The position numbers and the translations under genes are program-made. From Zhongshania aliphaticivorans (GTDB lineage Bacteria > Pseudomonadota > Gammaproteobacteria > Pseudomonadales > Spongiibacteraceae), in assembly GCF_001586255.1 (NCBI RefSeq), contig NZ_CP014544.1, forward strand, positions 2,635,501 through 2,699,500: a stretch of DNA of 64,000 bases, in the 5' to 3' direction. Position 1 is the stretch's first letter. Every line of letters starts with the position of its first letter. The notes under the pieces are model-generated. The model made no database searches. It was given only the letters and a program-made list of their open reading frames with translations, and was not told the DNA's origin. Shown in pieces: positions 23,721 to 32,349 of the stretch.

Positions 23721-24593
23721 TTAAGGCAGAACGTTGATTGCCAAGCTACCTAAGCCGGTAATTTCACCTTCGCAGCGCCCCGCCTGCAGCGGCAACATTT
23801 GACCAATAGCACCGGTCAATAGCCACTGATCTGGATAAATAACCCAGCCCTGCGCCACTCGGTCGTTAATTAAAGCCAGTAAATTCTGCCACTGACCGCC
23901 CAGTATATCGCCACTGACCGCAGACAATATCACGTCATTATTGCAACTCAGCTTAACGGCGAAGGTGTCGATATCAAAGCTCTTAGTGGACGCCAAGCTC
24001 TGTAGCGCTTTTGCCTCGCCAACGACAAAACTGTGTGCTGCCGCATTTGCGCGCACAATACCTAAAGCCCCCTCGGCGGGACTGCGCAATAGCCCCAGAT
24101 CCGGCAATTCAAATGCAGGCGCAACGTCGGCAATCAGTGCTTTTAAATTCGCAATATCAGCAATTTCATTGTTCACGGTTTGCTTTAAGCGGAAAGCCAT
24201 TTCCAGCTCAATCATACCTTGGCCAAAATCCGACAGTTCTACGGGCTTTTCACTCGCAATTTTCGTGTACGGCGGTAAAACCCCAAACACCGGGCGGTCA
24301 CTATTAAATCTTTTCTGGCCAGCGCTAGAGGTTAATCCTGCTTTAAAGCCCGCAGGACTTAGACCGTTTAAGCGAACAAGCATGACATCGTGCTGCTCTG
24401 CATAGGCACGCCGCCACGCATCGTCACTAAAAGACTGCTTCTCTGCACTCGATTCTGGTGTTAATGCACCCTCCTGTGCCAAGGCATCGGCGCGCACCAT
24501 TAGCGATGCGCCGCCAACGAATAAAAGCATTCCCATGAATGCAATTTTCGTTAAGCTCAAAGCCGGTTTTCCTAAAACACACAAGCCCTGCAT
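23721..24593 (-). CDS. Exported MhpD/2-keto-4-pentenoate hydratase-like protein
   Basis: The 290-residue protein has an N-terminal signal or anchor (hydrophobic about 16-36) and then a domain like 2-oxopent-4-enoate hydratases of the fumarylacetoacetate hydrolase superfamily: F-K-A-G-L-T-S, R-P-V-F-G-V-L, I-E-L-E-M-A-F-R-L, and a late G-Q-W-Q-N-L-L-A-L-I-N-D segment. The acidic metal ligands seem at least partly kept. An exported member is unusual because the pathway is cytoplasmic; the substrate is unknown. A strong ribosome site (GAGGTG) precedes the ATG. Confidence 0.65.
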   Translation of the reverse strand: MQGLCVLGKPALSLTKIAFMGMLLFVGGASLMVRADALAQEGALTPESSAEKQSFSDDAWRRAYAEQHDVMLVRLNGLSPAGFKAGLTSSAGQKRFNSDRPVFGVLPPYTKIASEKPVELSDFGQGMIELEMAFRLKQTVNNEIADIANLKALIADVAPAFELPDLGLLRSPAEGALGIVRANAAAHSFVVGEAKALQSLASTKSFDIDTFAVKLSCNNDVILSAVSGDILGGQWQNLLALINDRVAQGWVIYPDQWLLTGAIGQMLPLQAGRCEGEITGLGSLAINVLP

Positions 24594-24625
24594 TCCATCA
24601 CCTCTTCACTTTTATAGCTACATAC

Positions 24626-25351
24626 TCAGTCAGACAAATAATACTCCACCGTAGAGACTACCCGCACTTTTTTAACATGCGGATTATTTTTGTCGCGATC
24701 TTCAATGGTGAACTGCCCCTGTGAGGCGCGTTTAATCTTACCCAAAACACTATCAGAATCGGCGGCAAATTTCTCAGCCACTACCCGCGCTTCACGGGTC
24801 GCCTCTTCAATCATCGCGGGCTTAATCTCGTTTAAACGGGTAAATAAATACTCGGTTTGCGCTTGATAATGATTGCCGGTAAAGGCAATACCCTGCTTAC
24901 CCAGTGCTGATAGCTGCTTGCTCACCGCGCGCACTCGCTCAATATCGCTAGAATAAACCGTTACCGTCTGCTCGGCGGTATAACGGAACTCCGCATTAAC
25001 ATTGCCGCCGTATTGCTGGGCTGACTTATCAGTGATTGCCGGGGTCGACACGGTAATTTCCTCAGGTTTAAAGCCTTTCTCCAGCAAAAAATCTTGAATC
25101 GTCGCAATGCGCTGGTCTAGTAAGGTATAAAGTTTGGGAAGATCGTTATTGGCTTCGGTGAACAGAATTGGCCAAATCACCACGTCGGCTGGGTATTCCC
25201 GCTCAGACAAGCCCTTTACCGCCACACTCCGCTCAAATTGGCGGTAATCGACGGCTGCCTTACCCATTAATAAGCCAAAGGCAGACAAGCCCAATACCAA
25301 TGCCAGCCCCAAAATCACTGCACTTTTACTATTTTCATTATTGCTATTCAC
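24626..25351 (-). CDS. SIMPL-domain (DUF541) membrane-anchored protein
   Basis: About 241 residues: a transmembrane anchor (about 13-32) and a SIMPL/DUF541 domain beginning V-A-V-K-G-L-S-E-R-E and including V-S-T-P-A-I and Y-T-A-E-Q-T-V-T-V. I choose the GTG at 25351, since AAGGAG lies 6 bases upstream and abuts the alternative TTG at 25357. SIMPL proteins are periplasmic and linked to stress or immunity in single cases; the general role is unknown. Confidence 0.8.
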   Translation of the reverse strand: MNSNNENSKSAVILGLALVLGLSAFGLLMGKAAVDYRQFERSVAVKGLSEREYPADVVIWPILFTEANNDLPKLYTLLDQRIATIQDFLLEKGFKPEEITVSTPAITDKSAQQYGGNVNAEFRYTAEQTVTVYSSDIERVRAVSKQLSALGKQGIAFTGNHYQAQTEYLFTRLNEIKPAMIEEATREARVVAEKFAADSDSVLGKIKRASQGQFTIEDRDKNNPHVKKVRVVSTVEYYLSD

Positions 25352-25374
25352 AACCAACTCCTTGCTATTACAGA

Positions 25375-25848
25375 TTAATCTAACTGCGCTATAGGCGCCA
25401 ACAGACCGCTGGTCAAACCCAATAGATCCTGTGTTGCTAATTCGATCTCCAGCCCCCGCCGTCCGGCACTCACAAAAATCGTCGTCAACCCCGCCGCTGA
25501 CTCGTCGACTACCGTCGGCAATTGCCGTTTTTGCCCCAGCGGGCTCACCCCACCCAGCACATAGCCGCTGGAGCGCTCAACATCCGTCGGCGCCGCCATC
25601 GCGACCTTCTTCACCTTTAAGGCTTTAGCCATGGCCTTTAAGTTTAACTGCCCCGCCACCGGCACCACCGCAACCGCCAAACCTTTAGGCTCTTGAGTCA
25701 CAACCAAGGTTTTAAACACCTGCGCCGGATTCAAGCCCAGTTTCTCAACCGCCTCAAGACCATAGGAATGACTGGCCGGGTCATGACTATACTCGTGCAC
25801 GGTGTGGGCAATTTTATGCTTTTTGGCGAGGTTAATGGCTGGTGTCAT
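25375..25848 (-). CDS. ybaK: Cys-tRNA(Pro)/Cys-tRNA(Cys) deacylase
   Basis: A 157-residue YbaK/EbsC-type editing enzyme: Y-S-H-D, G-L-E-A-V-E-K-L-G-L-N-P-A-Q-V-F-K-T-L-V early, then the K-K-V-A-M-A-A-P-T-D-V-E-R-S-S-G-Y-V-L-G-G-V-S-P-L-G motif with the catalytic Lys region. It hydrolyses cysteine mischarged onto tRNA(Pro). GGAG is 7 bases before the ATG. It lies just upstream of the SIMPL gene, possibly cotranscribed. Confidence 0.9.
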   Translation of the reverse strand: MTPAINLAKKHKIAHTVHEYSHDPASHSYGLEAVEKLGLNPAQVFKTLVVTQEPKGLAVAVVPVAGQLNLKAMAKALKVKKVAMAAPTDVERSSGYVLGGVSPLGQKRQLPTVVDESAAGLTTIFVSAGRRGLEIELATQDLLGLTSGLLAPIAQLD

Positions 25849-25906
25849 GTGGGTGCTCCGTGCTGTGTAAGATTGACTGTGGTGCTATTTATGAGTTCCC
25901 TGCTTT

Positions 25907-26051
25907 CTCGGGAGACGCTGGACGGGAGACGCTGGAATAGGGCGGGCCAGTGTCTGATGTGGGGCGTCGGACCTCTGTCGTACGCAAAAACCCAAAACTA
26001 GGCCACCTGTCTGTCTTAGCGTTTACCGTCTCCCGTCCAGCGTCTCCCGAG
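25907..26051. repeat. Palindromic MITE-like element with 25-bp arms
   Basis: Two perfectly complementary 25-bp arms (25907-25931 and 26027-26051) enclose 95 bp without coding potential. Each arm contains GGGAGACG twice (GGGAGACGCTGGACGGGAGA in the left arm). The same GGGAGACG words recur at 41026-41108 and, weakly, near 60902, so this is a dispersed family in this genome. It lies between ybaK and rimO. Confidence 0.75.
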
Positions 26052-26131
26052 TAATGCGAATCCCAACTAAGCATAGGCGCCAGCCCCCCAATCCGGTAAA
26101 ATGCGCCGCTTAAAGCATTTCAGAGGTTTCT

Positions 26132-27445
26132 ATGACCAATCCCAAAGTCGGTTTCGTGAGTTTAGGCTGCCCCAAAGCGCTAGTGGACTCCGAGCGTATT
26201 CTCACCCAACTGCGCATGGAGGGCTACGATATTGTGCCCAGCTATGACGATGCCGACGTGGTGGTGGTCAATACCTGTGGTTTTATCGACAGCGCTAAAC
26301 AAGAATCACTCGACGCCATTGGTGAAGCCCTGAAGGCAAACGGCAAGGTAATTGTCACCGGTTGCATGGGCGACGACGCCAAAATTCGCGCCGTACACCC
26401 CAATGTCTTGGCGGTTAGCGGCCCTGCCGCTTACGAAGAAGTGGTTGGCGCGGTACACGAATGGGCACCGCCAGTGCAAAACCACGACCCCTTTGTCGAT
26501 TTAGTACCGCCCCAGGGCATTAAACTCACACCTCGCCACTACGCCTATTTAAAAATCTCCGAAGGCTGTAACCATCGTTGCAGCTTCTGCATTATTCCGT
26601 CGATGCGCGGCGATCTGGTTAGCCGCCCTATTGGCAGCGTGCTCGAAGAAGCCAAGCGCCTGGTTGATGCCGGTGTGCGCGAGATTCTGGTGGTTTCCCA
26701 AGACACCAGCGCTTACGGCCTAGACACCAAGTACAAACTCGATTTCTGGAATGGTCAGCCGATTAAAACCCGCATGCTAGAGCTGTGCGAGGCACTGGGC
26801 GAAATGGGCGTGTGGGTACGCTTGCACTATGTTTACCCCTACCCCCATGTCGATAATGTCATTCCGCTAATGGCCGAGGGCAAAATTCTGCCCTATCTGG
26901 ACATTCCCTTTCAGCACGCCAGCCCCAAAGTGCTAAAGGCCATGAAACGCCCCGCGCATCAGGAAAAGACTCTCGATCGCATTAAAAAATGGCGGGAAAT
27001 CTGTCCTGATCTAGTAATTCGCTCAACCTTTATTGTCGGCTTCCCCGGCGAGACCGAGGAAGACTTCCAAATTTTGCTGGATTGGTTAAAAGAAGCCCAA
27101 CTCGACCGCGTGGGCTGCTTTGAATACTCGCCAGTTGAAGGCGCCACCGCCAACGACTTAGAAGACCACGTTCCCGACGATGTTAAAAAAGACCGCTGGC
27201 AGCGCTTTATGGTGGTCGCCCAAGAGATTTCCGCCGAGCGCCTACGCGCCAAAATTGGCACTCAGCAGGAAATTCTTATCGACACCGTCGATGAAGAAGG
27301 CGCTATTGGCCGCAGCGTGGCCGACGCCCCCGAGATCGACGGCAAGGTTTACCTAGACGGCTTCACCGACGTCAAACCCGGCGACGCCTTGGTGGTAAAC
27401 ATCATCGACTCCGACGACTACGATCTGTGGGCTGAACCCGCTTAA
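26132..27445 (+). CDS. rimO: Ribosomal protein S12 methylthiotransferase
   Basis: A 437-residue radical-SAM methylthiotransferase with the three-domain RimO layout. The N-terminal UPF0004 cysteines lie in L-G-C-P-K, N-T-C-G-F and T-G-C-M-G. The radical SAM C-x3-C-x2-C (C-N-H-R-C-S-F-C) is near 146-153, and a TRAM domain ends the protein. It adds a methylthio group to Asp of ribosomal protein S12. The stop overlaps the rsmE start by one base. Confidence 0.95.
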   Translation: MTNPKVGFVSLGCPKALVDSERILTQLRMEGYDIVPSYDDADVVVVNTCGFIDSAKQESLDAIGEALKANGKVIVTGCMGDDAKIRAVHPNVLAVSGPAAYEEVVGAVHEWAPPVQNHDPFVDLVPPQGIKLTPRHYAYLKISEGCNHRCSFCIIPSMRGDLVSRPIGSVLEEAKRLVDAGVREILVVSQDTSAYGLDTKYKLDFWNGQPIKTRMLELCEALGEMGVWVRLHYVYPYPHVDNVIPLMAEGKILPYLDIPFQHASPKVLKAMKRPAHQEKTLDRIKKWREICPDLVIRSTFIVGFPGETEEDFQILLDWLKEAQLDRVGCFEYSPVEGATANDLEDHVPDDVKKDRWQRFMVVAQEISAERLRAKIGTQQEILIDTVDEEGAIGRSVADAPEIDGKVYLDGFTDVKPGDALVVNIIDSDDYDLWAEPA

Positions 27446-28158
27446 TGAATCTGCTGCTACTGCAGCCTGAGGACTTAGGCGCCGATCCCAATCACGTAAC
27501 GCTAAACGATGCCCGCGCAGCACATATTCGCACTGTGCTGCGCGCCGCAATTGGCGACAGCCTCAAAATCGGTTTACTAAACGGCCTCACTGGCAACGCC
27601 ACCATCACTGCGTTGAGTGACAATGGGCTTAGCCTTGAATTTGAACTGCACACCCCGCCACCGGCAAAACTGCCGCTAACACTGCTTCTCGCTTTACCCC
27701 GCCCCAAGATGGCCAGGCGAATCATCCGCGCCGCCACCGAATTAGGCGTAGCCGAAATCATTCTGTTAAACAGCTATCGCGTGGAAAAAAGCTATTGGCA
27801 GAGCCCCCTCGTTAGCGACGAAACTCTGCACAGTGCGATGCTGGAAGGGTTAGAACAGGCGGGTGATACGGTGTTGCCAAGTTTGCGCCGAGCAACCCGC
27901 TTCAAGCCCTTTGTCGAAGACGAACTGCCAAGCCTGCTTAGTGATAAATTAGGCTTACTCGCCCACCCCTATGCGGAGCAAGGCCCGCCGCAGGCCGTTA
28001 AACAGAACTGCCTACTCGCCATTGGCCCCGAAGGCGGCTTTATTCCCTACGAGTGTGAAAAACTTATCGCAGCCGGTATGCAGAGCTTTAGCCTTGGCCC
28101 GCGTATTTTGAAAACAGAGACCGCGGTATCAACACTTATAGGGCGTCTGTTCTTATAA
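27445..28158 (+). CDS. rsmE: 16S rRNA m3U1498 methyltransferase
   Basis: A 237-residue SPOUT methyltransferase: N-terminal PUA-like part with H-I-R-T-V-L-R, then A-L-P-R-P-K-M-A-R-R-I-I-R-A-A-T-E-L-G-V and the knot motif I-G-P-E-G-G-F near 193, with L-G-P-R-I-L-K-T-E-T-A at the end. It methylates U1498 of 16S rRNA. Translationally coupled to rimO, so both modify the small ribosomal subunit. Confidence 0.93.
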   Translation: MNLLLLQPEDLGADPNHVTLNDARAAHIRTVLRAAIGDSLKIGLLNGLTGNATITALSDNGLSLEFELHTPPPAKLPLTLLLALPRPKMARRIIRAATELGVAEIILLNSYRVEKSYWQSPLVSDETLHSAMLEGLEQAGDTVLPSLRRATRFKPFVEDELPSLLSDKLGLLAHPYAEQGPPQAVKQNCLLAIGPEGGFIPYECEKLIAAGMQSFSLGPRILKTETAVSTLIGRLFL

Positions 28159-28201
28159 CATGCAGACTCGTCGATAGGCTGACAACTTTTAGACAAAGTC
28201 G

Positions 28202-28812
28202 TCATGCCAAATTAACCAGCTGCCGCTGGGGCTGGGGCTCTTTCAGCGTAAATTTAATGACCGAGGCAAAAAAAATGCCGGGAATAACTACAGCCATTAA
28301 GGCGATGCGCCAGCCGAAATATTCCTGAATCCAACCGCCCATTAAGAAGCCGACCAGCATGCCGCTATTGTAGGTCGCGATGGCGGTTGCCAGCTCTTTC
28401 ATGGGGAAGATATCTGAGATCATTGAATGGCTTGGCGGACTTCTACCTGCCTCGCCCACACCTACACCAATTCTCGCCAGCATCAATTGCCAGTAATTTT
28501 GCGCCAGCCCGCGGGCGGCGGTCATCATGCTCCACAGGCCAACGGAATACGTAACGATGTTTCTGCGGTTGCTTCTATCTGCACAGCGCGCAATAGGCAG
28601 GCCCACCACAATATAAAAAACCGCAAAGGCAAAGCCCGTCAACAAACCGAGCTGGGTATCTGATCAGCCTAAGTCGGCTCTTGCAAAATCGACAGTATTT
28701 GCCTATCGACAAAGTTAAACATATAGGACGTTGTTAGCAGCGCTAAGGCGTAATAGCGGTAGCGACTATTAATATAGCCGTCAGATCTTATATTAGCGCT
28801 TTCATGAATCAT
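28202..28812 (-). pseudogene. Decayed MFS transporter (Spinster-like)
   Basis: An intact start (ATG 28812, GGAG upstream) opens an MFS N-terminus containing N-F-V-D-R-Q-I-L-S-I-L-Q-E, but a frameshift follows within about 50 codons. A TGA then interrupts the new frame just before T-Q-L-G-L-L-T-G-F-A-F. The open remainder (28202-28645) covers only helices to about the sixth and ends after K-E-P-Q-P-Q-R. The C-terminal half is absent. So there are at least three lesions. Confidence 0.8.
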
Positions 28813-28858
28813 CACAACTCCACATATTATCTTTATTAATAGTTATCTACGGTTTTTA

Positions 28859-29272
28859 CTATTGCGCAATGTGGTAGCAGGCCGTGGTGCGAACCACGAT
28901 GCGATCATCTACTTTCATTACGGCGTGGGAATACAAGGTACCCTTGGTTTCCCTGACTAAATCTGCCTCAATTTCTAGCCAAGCGCCGCGAGGCACTGGC
29001 GCAATAAAATCAATATCCAAATTTTTAGTCGGAAAATGGAAGTTATTGCTGCTTATTTGATCTTGCACCGCAACGAGCTGCATATCGGCAAGATAAGTAA
29101 GTACGCCGCCGTGGCAGGTGCCGGCCTTATTGAGATGGTAATCTTGGACCCGGAACCCCAGCACCTTCTTTTCACCAGCTTCTTTTATATAAATATTGCC
29201 CATGTGCACATCAAAGCCTGGGGCTGCTTCAACCAAGTGAAAGCCAGCTGGAATTTTGTCATCGCTTGTCAT
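28859..29272 (-). CDS. PaaI-type hotdog thioesterase
   Basis: A 137-residue hotdog-fold protein with the PaaI-like motif H-G-G-V-L-T-Y-L-A-D after N-K-A-G-T-C, where H-G-G with Asp forms the active site, and a V-A-P-V-P-R-G core strand. These hydrolyse acyl-CoA thioesters; the chain specificity is unknown. GGAA is 8 bases before the ATG. It lies beside lipid-type genes (phosphotransferase fragment, acyltransferase). Confidence 0.8.
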   Translation of the reverse strand: MTSDDKIPAGFHLVEAAPGFDVHMGNIYIKEAGEKKVLGFRVQDYHLNKAGTCHGGVLTYLADMQLVAVQDQISSNNFHFPTKNLDIDFIAPVPRGAWLEIEADLVRETKGTLYSHAVMKVDDRIVVRTTACYHIAQ

Positions 29273-29399
29273 TTCTACATTCCTTCTATTTCAAGTATCG
29301 TTTGCATTAGAATAATTTGGCACCAATACAATACCGCTTTAAACGCCTCATAAAAACGACACTATCATTTATTTATCCATACAATTCCTAACAAAGGAT

Positions 29400-30176
29400 T
29401 TAAGAGGCAACGCTACTAAGTTCCGCATTCAAAAATCTTTCCACTAATCCGGTTTGCTGATAATAGTCATCGCCACCGAGACGCCGAGAGTATTCGTACA
29501 ATATTGCCAGTTTCCAATCGACGAATACTTGATACCATTTTAAATTCGATACATCACGGCCACTGCCCGCCACATAGCGCGCGATTAAATCAGCGGGCTC
29601 TAAGTAACCGTCTTCCAATACTGCGGCGGCCAAGTCTTGGGTTGGGGTGCGGGCTACGTCATGGCGGGGATAGCAGTTAATAAAATAGGCAAGGTCGAAT
29701 AGCGGATCGCCAAGGGTTGCCAACTCCCAGTCTAATACGGCGAGGAGCTGAGTCGGCGCCGTCGCCTTCCACATCACATTACCAATACGGAAATCGTTGT
29801 GCACAATGCAAGCATCGGACTCCATTGGAATATTAGCCGCAAGCCACTGGGACAACTCAGCGAATGCGGGAGACAGATTTGCATCATCGGGGATCAACGA
29901 CTTGATTCGCTTAAAATGCCGAGCATTAAAGCCGTCGGGTTTACCAAACCCCTCTAAACCTCGGGCGCGCCAATCTACTTTGTGCAGCGCAACAAGCGTA
30001 TCGACTAAGGTTTCCGCCATGAATTGACGCTGGGCAGGTATGGCTAAGGCGTCCGGTGTGGAGTCGGTTATCACCTCGCCAGCGAGGTATTCCATAATAT
30101 GGAACGGAACATCTAAGACCTCTAATGCATCTTCCACAGCCAGTACATTGGCGACGGGATAGCCGCATTTACGGCC
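29400..30176 (-). pseudogene. 5'-truncated APH-like phosphotransferase
   Basis: The remaining reading frame encodes the central and C-terminal part of a choline/aminoglycoside-kinase-fold protein of the acyl-CoA-dehydrogenase-linked group. It has F-H-I-M-E-Y, the catalytic H-N-D-F-R-I-G-N-V-M-W, and L-D-W-E-L-A-T-L-G-D-P-L-F-D-L. An in-frame TAA at 30177-30179 cuts off the roughly 80-100 residues that carry the nucleotide-binding lobe; full-length relatives are about 340-355 residues. An ORF from a GTG at 30137 is possible but would lack the kinase N-lobe. Confidence 0.65.
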
Positions 30177-30394
30177 TTATTTACCAGTGGCTGGTCACCC
30201 CCGACGTTGTCGACATCAAAAAGTCACTAAGCTCGTTAAAGCGCTACTGCGAATTTGTCTTAGTTGACAATGTCGGAGCCTAAACAAGCCCTCTTCTATT
30301 CAAAGCCAGCCGTTGTAGCTTGCCCCACTAAATTTCTATTCATTTCCCCGCTCTGCTAAAATGCGCGTCCGTTAATATGCAGCAGGATCACCCC

Positions 30395-31270
30395 ATGGCC
30401 TTTACCGATAAAACCGCCGTACCCTACAGCGGCGATGATCTTGTTCGCTATATTGAAAAGGCTTTACAAGTTAAGCCCCCAGCGTCACGCATGGTTAGGC
30501 TTGTAGACAAAGTCATTAAGCGGATGTTCGAGCCCACACTTATCGCCACGGACAACATCCCCAAACAACCATGTCTATTTATTGCCAATCACGCCATGTA
30601 CGCGGTAGACGGCCCAATTATTGGCCTGCCGATGCTAACCGAGCAAAAGCGTTTTTTACGGCCACTCAGCGATAAATTCTTGTGGAACTCGTTCAACGAG
30701 AATTTACTACTTAATAACGGCATTGTAATTGGCCACCCAGATGTATGTACGGCGCTAATGGAAAGCGGCAGCGATTTACTGGTGTTTCCCGGCGGCGCCC
30801 ACGAAGCAACCAAGTCAGCTGAAGATAAATACAAACTCCTCTGGAAAGAGCGTTACGGCTTTATCAAGCTCGCCGCCAAGCACGGCTACACCATAGTGCC
30901 CACGGCCATTGTCGGCCCGGAAGAGTTTTACGGTCATTTAATTGAAGGCCAGGATCTTCCCAACACGCTGATTGGTCGCGCATTAAAGCGACTGGGGATT
31001 ATTACTGAGAATACGCGGAGCGACTTATTCGGGCCCGTGCCTGTAGGCGTATTCGGCACATTGATCCCGAAACCCCAAAAATGCTATATCCAGTTTGCCC
31101 CGCCCCTCGACCTAAGCAAATACAAGGGCAAGCGGCTCGCACAAAAAACCACGGTTAGCCTCAGAGAACAGGTCGCCGGTGCGATTAATGAAATGATACC
31201 GCCCTTACTAGACCGCCGTGACGAAGAATCTGCAAAAATGGGACGAATTCGCCGCTTGCTTACTCGCTAG
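30395..31270 (+). CDS. PlsC-type lysophospholipid acyltransferase family protein
   Basis: A 291-residue acyltransferase with the N-H-x4-D motif (A-N-H-A-M-Y-A-V-D-G) and a V-F-P-G-G-A-H-E motif replacing the usual F-P-E-G-T, as in the diacylglycerol/wax-type subgroup. It transfers acyl chains to glycerolipids at the inner membrane. ATG 30395 has an AGGA upstream; an earlier ATG at 30377 has no site. Confidence 0.8.
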   Translation: MAFTDKTAVPYSGDDLVRYIEKALQVKPPASRMVRLVDKVIKRMFEPTLIATDNIPKQPCLFIANHAMYAVDGPIIGLPMLTEQKRFLRPLSDKFLWNSFNENLLLNNGIVIGHPDVCTALMESGSDLLVFPGGAHEATKSAEDKYKLLWKERYGFIKLAAKHGYTIVPTAIVGPEEFYGHLIEGQDLPNTLIGRALKRLGIITENTRSDLFGPVPVGVFGTLIPKPQKCYIQFAPPLDLSKYKGKRLAQKTTVSLREQVAGAINEMIPPLLDRRDEESAKMGRIRRLLTR

Positions 31271-31296
31271 TAAAACTGAGTAAAAATGGCACTTTT

Positions 31297-32349
31297 TTAG
31301 CGCCAACTCTCATTCAATTTATCCAAGACTTTGCGACCAGGGCACAGCTCCGCCGCGCCCAAATCCCGCAACGGAGTTTTGCTAGTACCGAGAATCTCGT
31401 GTAAGTCTTGAGAGTCTTCATCCATATACAATAAGCCGGTGAGGATTTGATCTTTTGCTTTGTAATCTTTAATCAAGCGCAACGCTGAGCGACGGCTGGT
31501 AATATCTAACTCAGGGTCAGCTTTATGCAAGTGCACCACTGAGCCGTCGTGCAAAGTCACTTCTTTAGATTGGCCTTGCTCGTAGTCTGCTGAAATCTCT
31601 TCTTTAAAGGGCACAAAATCAACCGTACCCGTCGCGGCTAAGTGCTCGCGCACATGCTCGTAGCCCTTCGTGGATTTAGGGTTGTTATTAAAGGTGACAC
31701 AGGGAGAAATCACGTCGATAAAAGCAAAGCCCCGATGACTAATTGCCGCCTTAACAAGGGGTACCAATTGCGCGCGATCACCAGAAAAACTCCGTGCGAC
31801 AAAAGTCGCGCCTAGCTGCAACGCCACACTTGCCAAATCGATGGGTTCAAAGTGATTTGGCTCGCCCTTTTTACTGGCGGAGCCAATGTCGGCAGTGGCA
31901 GAATCTTGACCCTTGGTTAGACCATAACAACCGTTATTTTCTACCACGTACATCATATTTAAATTGCGGCGCACCACGTGGGTAAATTGACCCATGCCAA
32001 TAGATGCCGTGTCGCCGTCGCCAGATACGCCAATATAAATTAACTCTCTATTTGCTAAATTAGCACCGGTTGCCACCGAGGGCATACGGCCATGTACCGA
32101 ATTAAAGCCGTGGGAATTGCCCAAAAAATAAGTCGGTGTCTTCGAGGAGCAGCCAATACCTGACAATTTAGCGACTTTATGTGGCGGCAGTGCCAATTCA
32201 AAGCAAGCTTGCACAATAGCCGCGCTAATCGAGTCGTGACCACAACCAGCACACAGGGTAGAGATAGCACCTTCGTAATCTTTACGGGTAAAGCCCAGTG
32301 CATTGCGCGGTAAATCCGGGTGACGAAAGGCGGGACGAATATAAGTCAT
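31297..32349 (-). CDS. korB: 2-oxoacid:ferredoxin oxidoreductase, beta subunit
   Basis: A 350-residue TPP-binding subunit with C-A-G-C-G-H-D-S-I near residue 35, the TPP/Mg motif G-D-G-D-T-A-S-I-G and N-N-G-C-Y-G-L-T-K-G-Q. It pairs with the alpha/gamma subunit just upstream (TAATG overlap) and a GltD-like electron-transfer gene. Substrate is most likely 2-oxoglutarate, giving succinyl-CoA, because acnA of the TCA cycle is the divergent neighbour; pyruvate cannot be ruled out. Confidence 0.88.
   Translation of the reverse strand: MTYIRPAFRHPDLPRNALGFTRKDYEGAISTLCAGCGHDSISAAIVQACFELALPPHKVAKLSGIGCSSKTPTYFLGNSHGFNSVHGRMPSVATGANLANRELIYIGVSGDGDTASIGMGQFTHVVRRNLNMMYVVENNGCYGLTKGQDSATADIGSASKKGEPNHFEPIDLASVALQLGATFVARSFSGDRAQLVPLVKAAISHRGFAFIDVISPCVTFNNNPKSTKGYEHVREHLAATGTVDFVPFKEEISADYEQGQSKEVTLHDGSVVHLHKADPELDITSRRSALRLIKDYKAKDQILTGLLYMDEDSQDLHEILGTSKTPLRDLGAAELCPGRKVLDKLNESWR

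Noticed and set aside
30177-30394. Missing N-terminus of the phosphotransferase
   Set aside because: I checked the upstream sequence and found an in-frame stop and no recognisable kinase N-lobe in the other frames, so a simple single frameshift does not explain the truncation.
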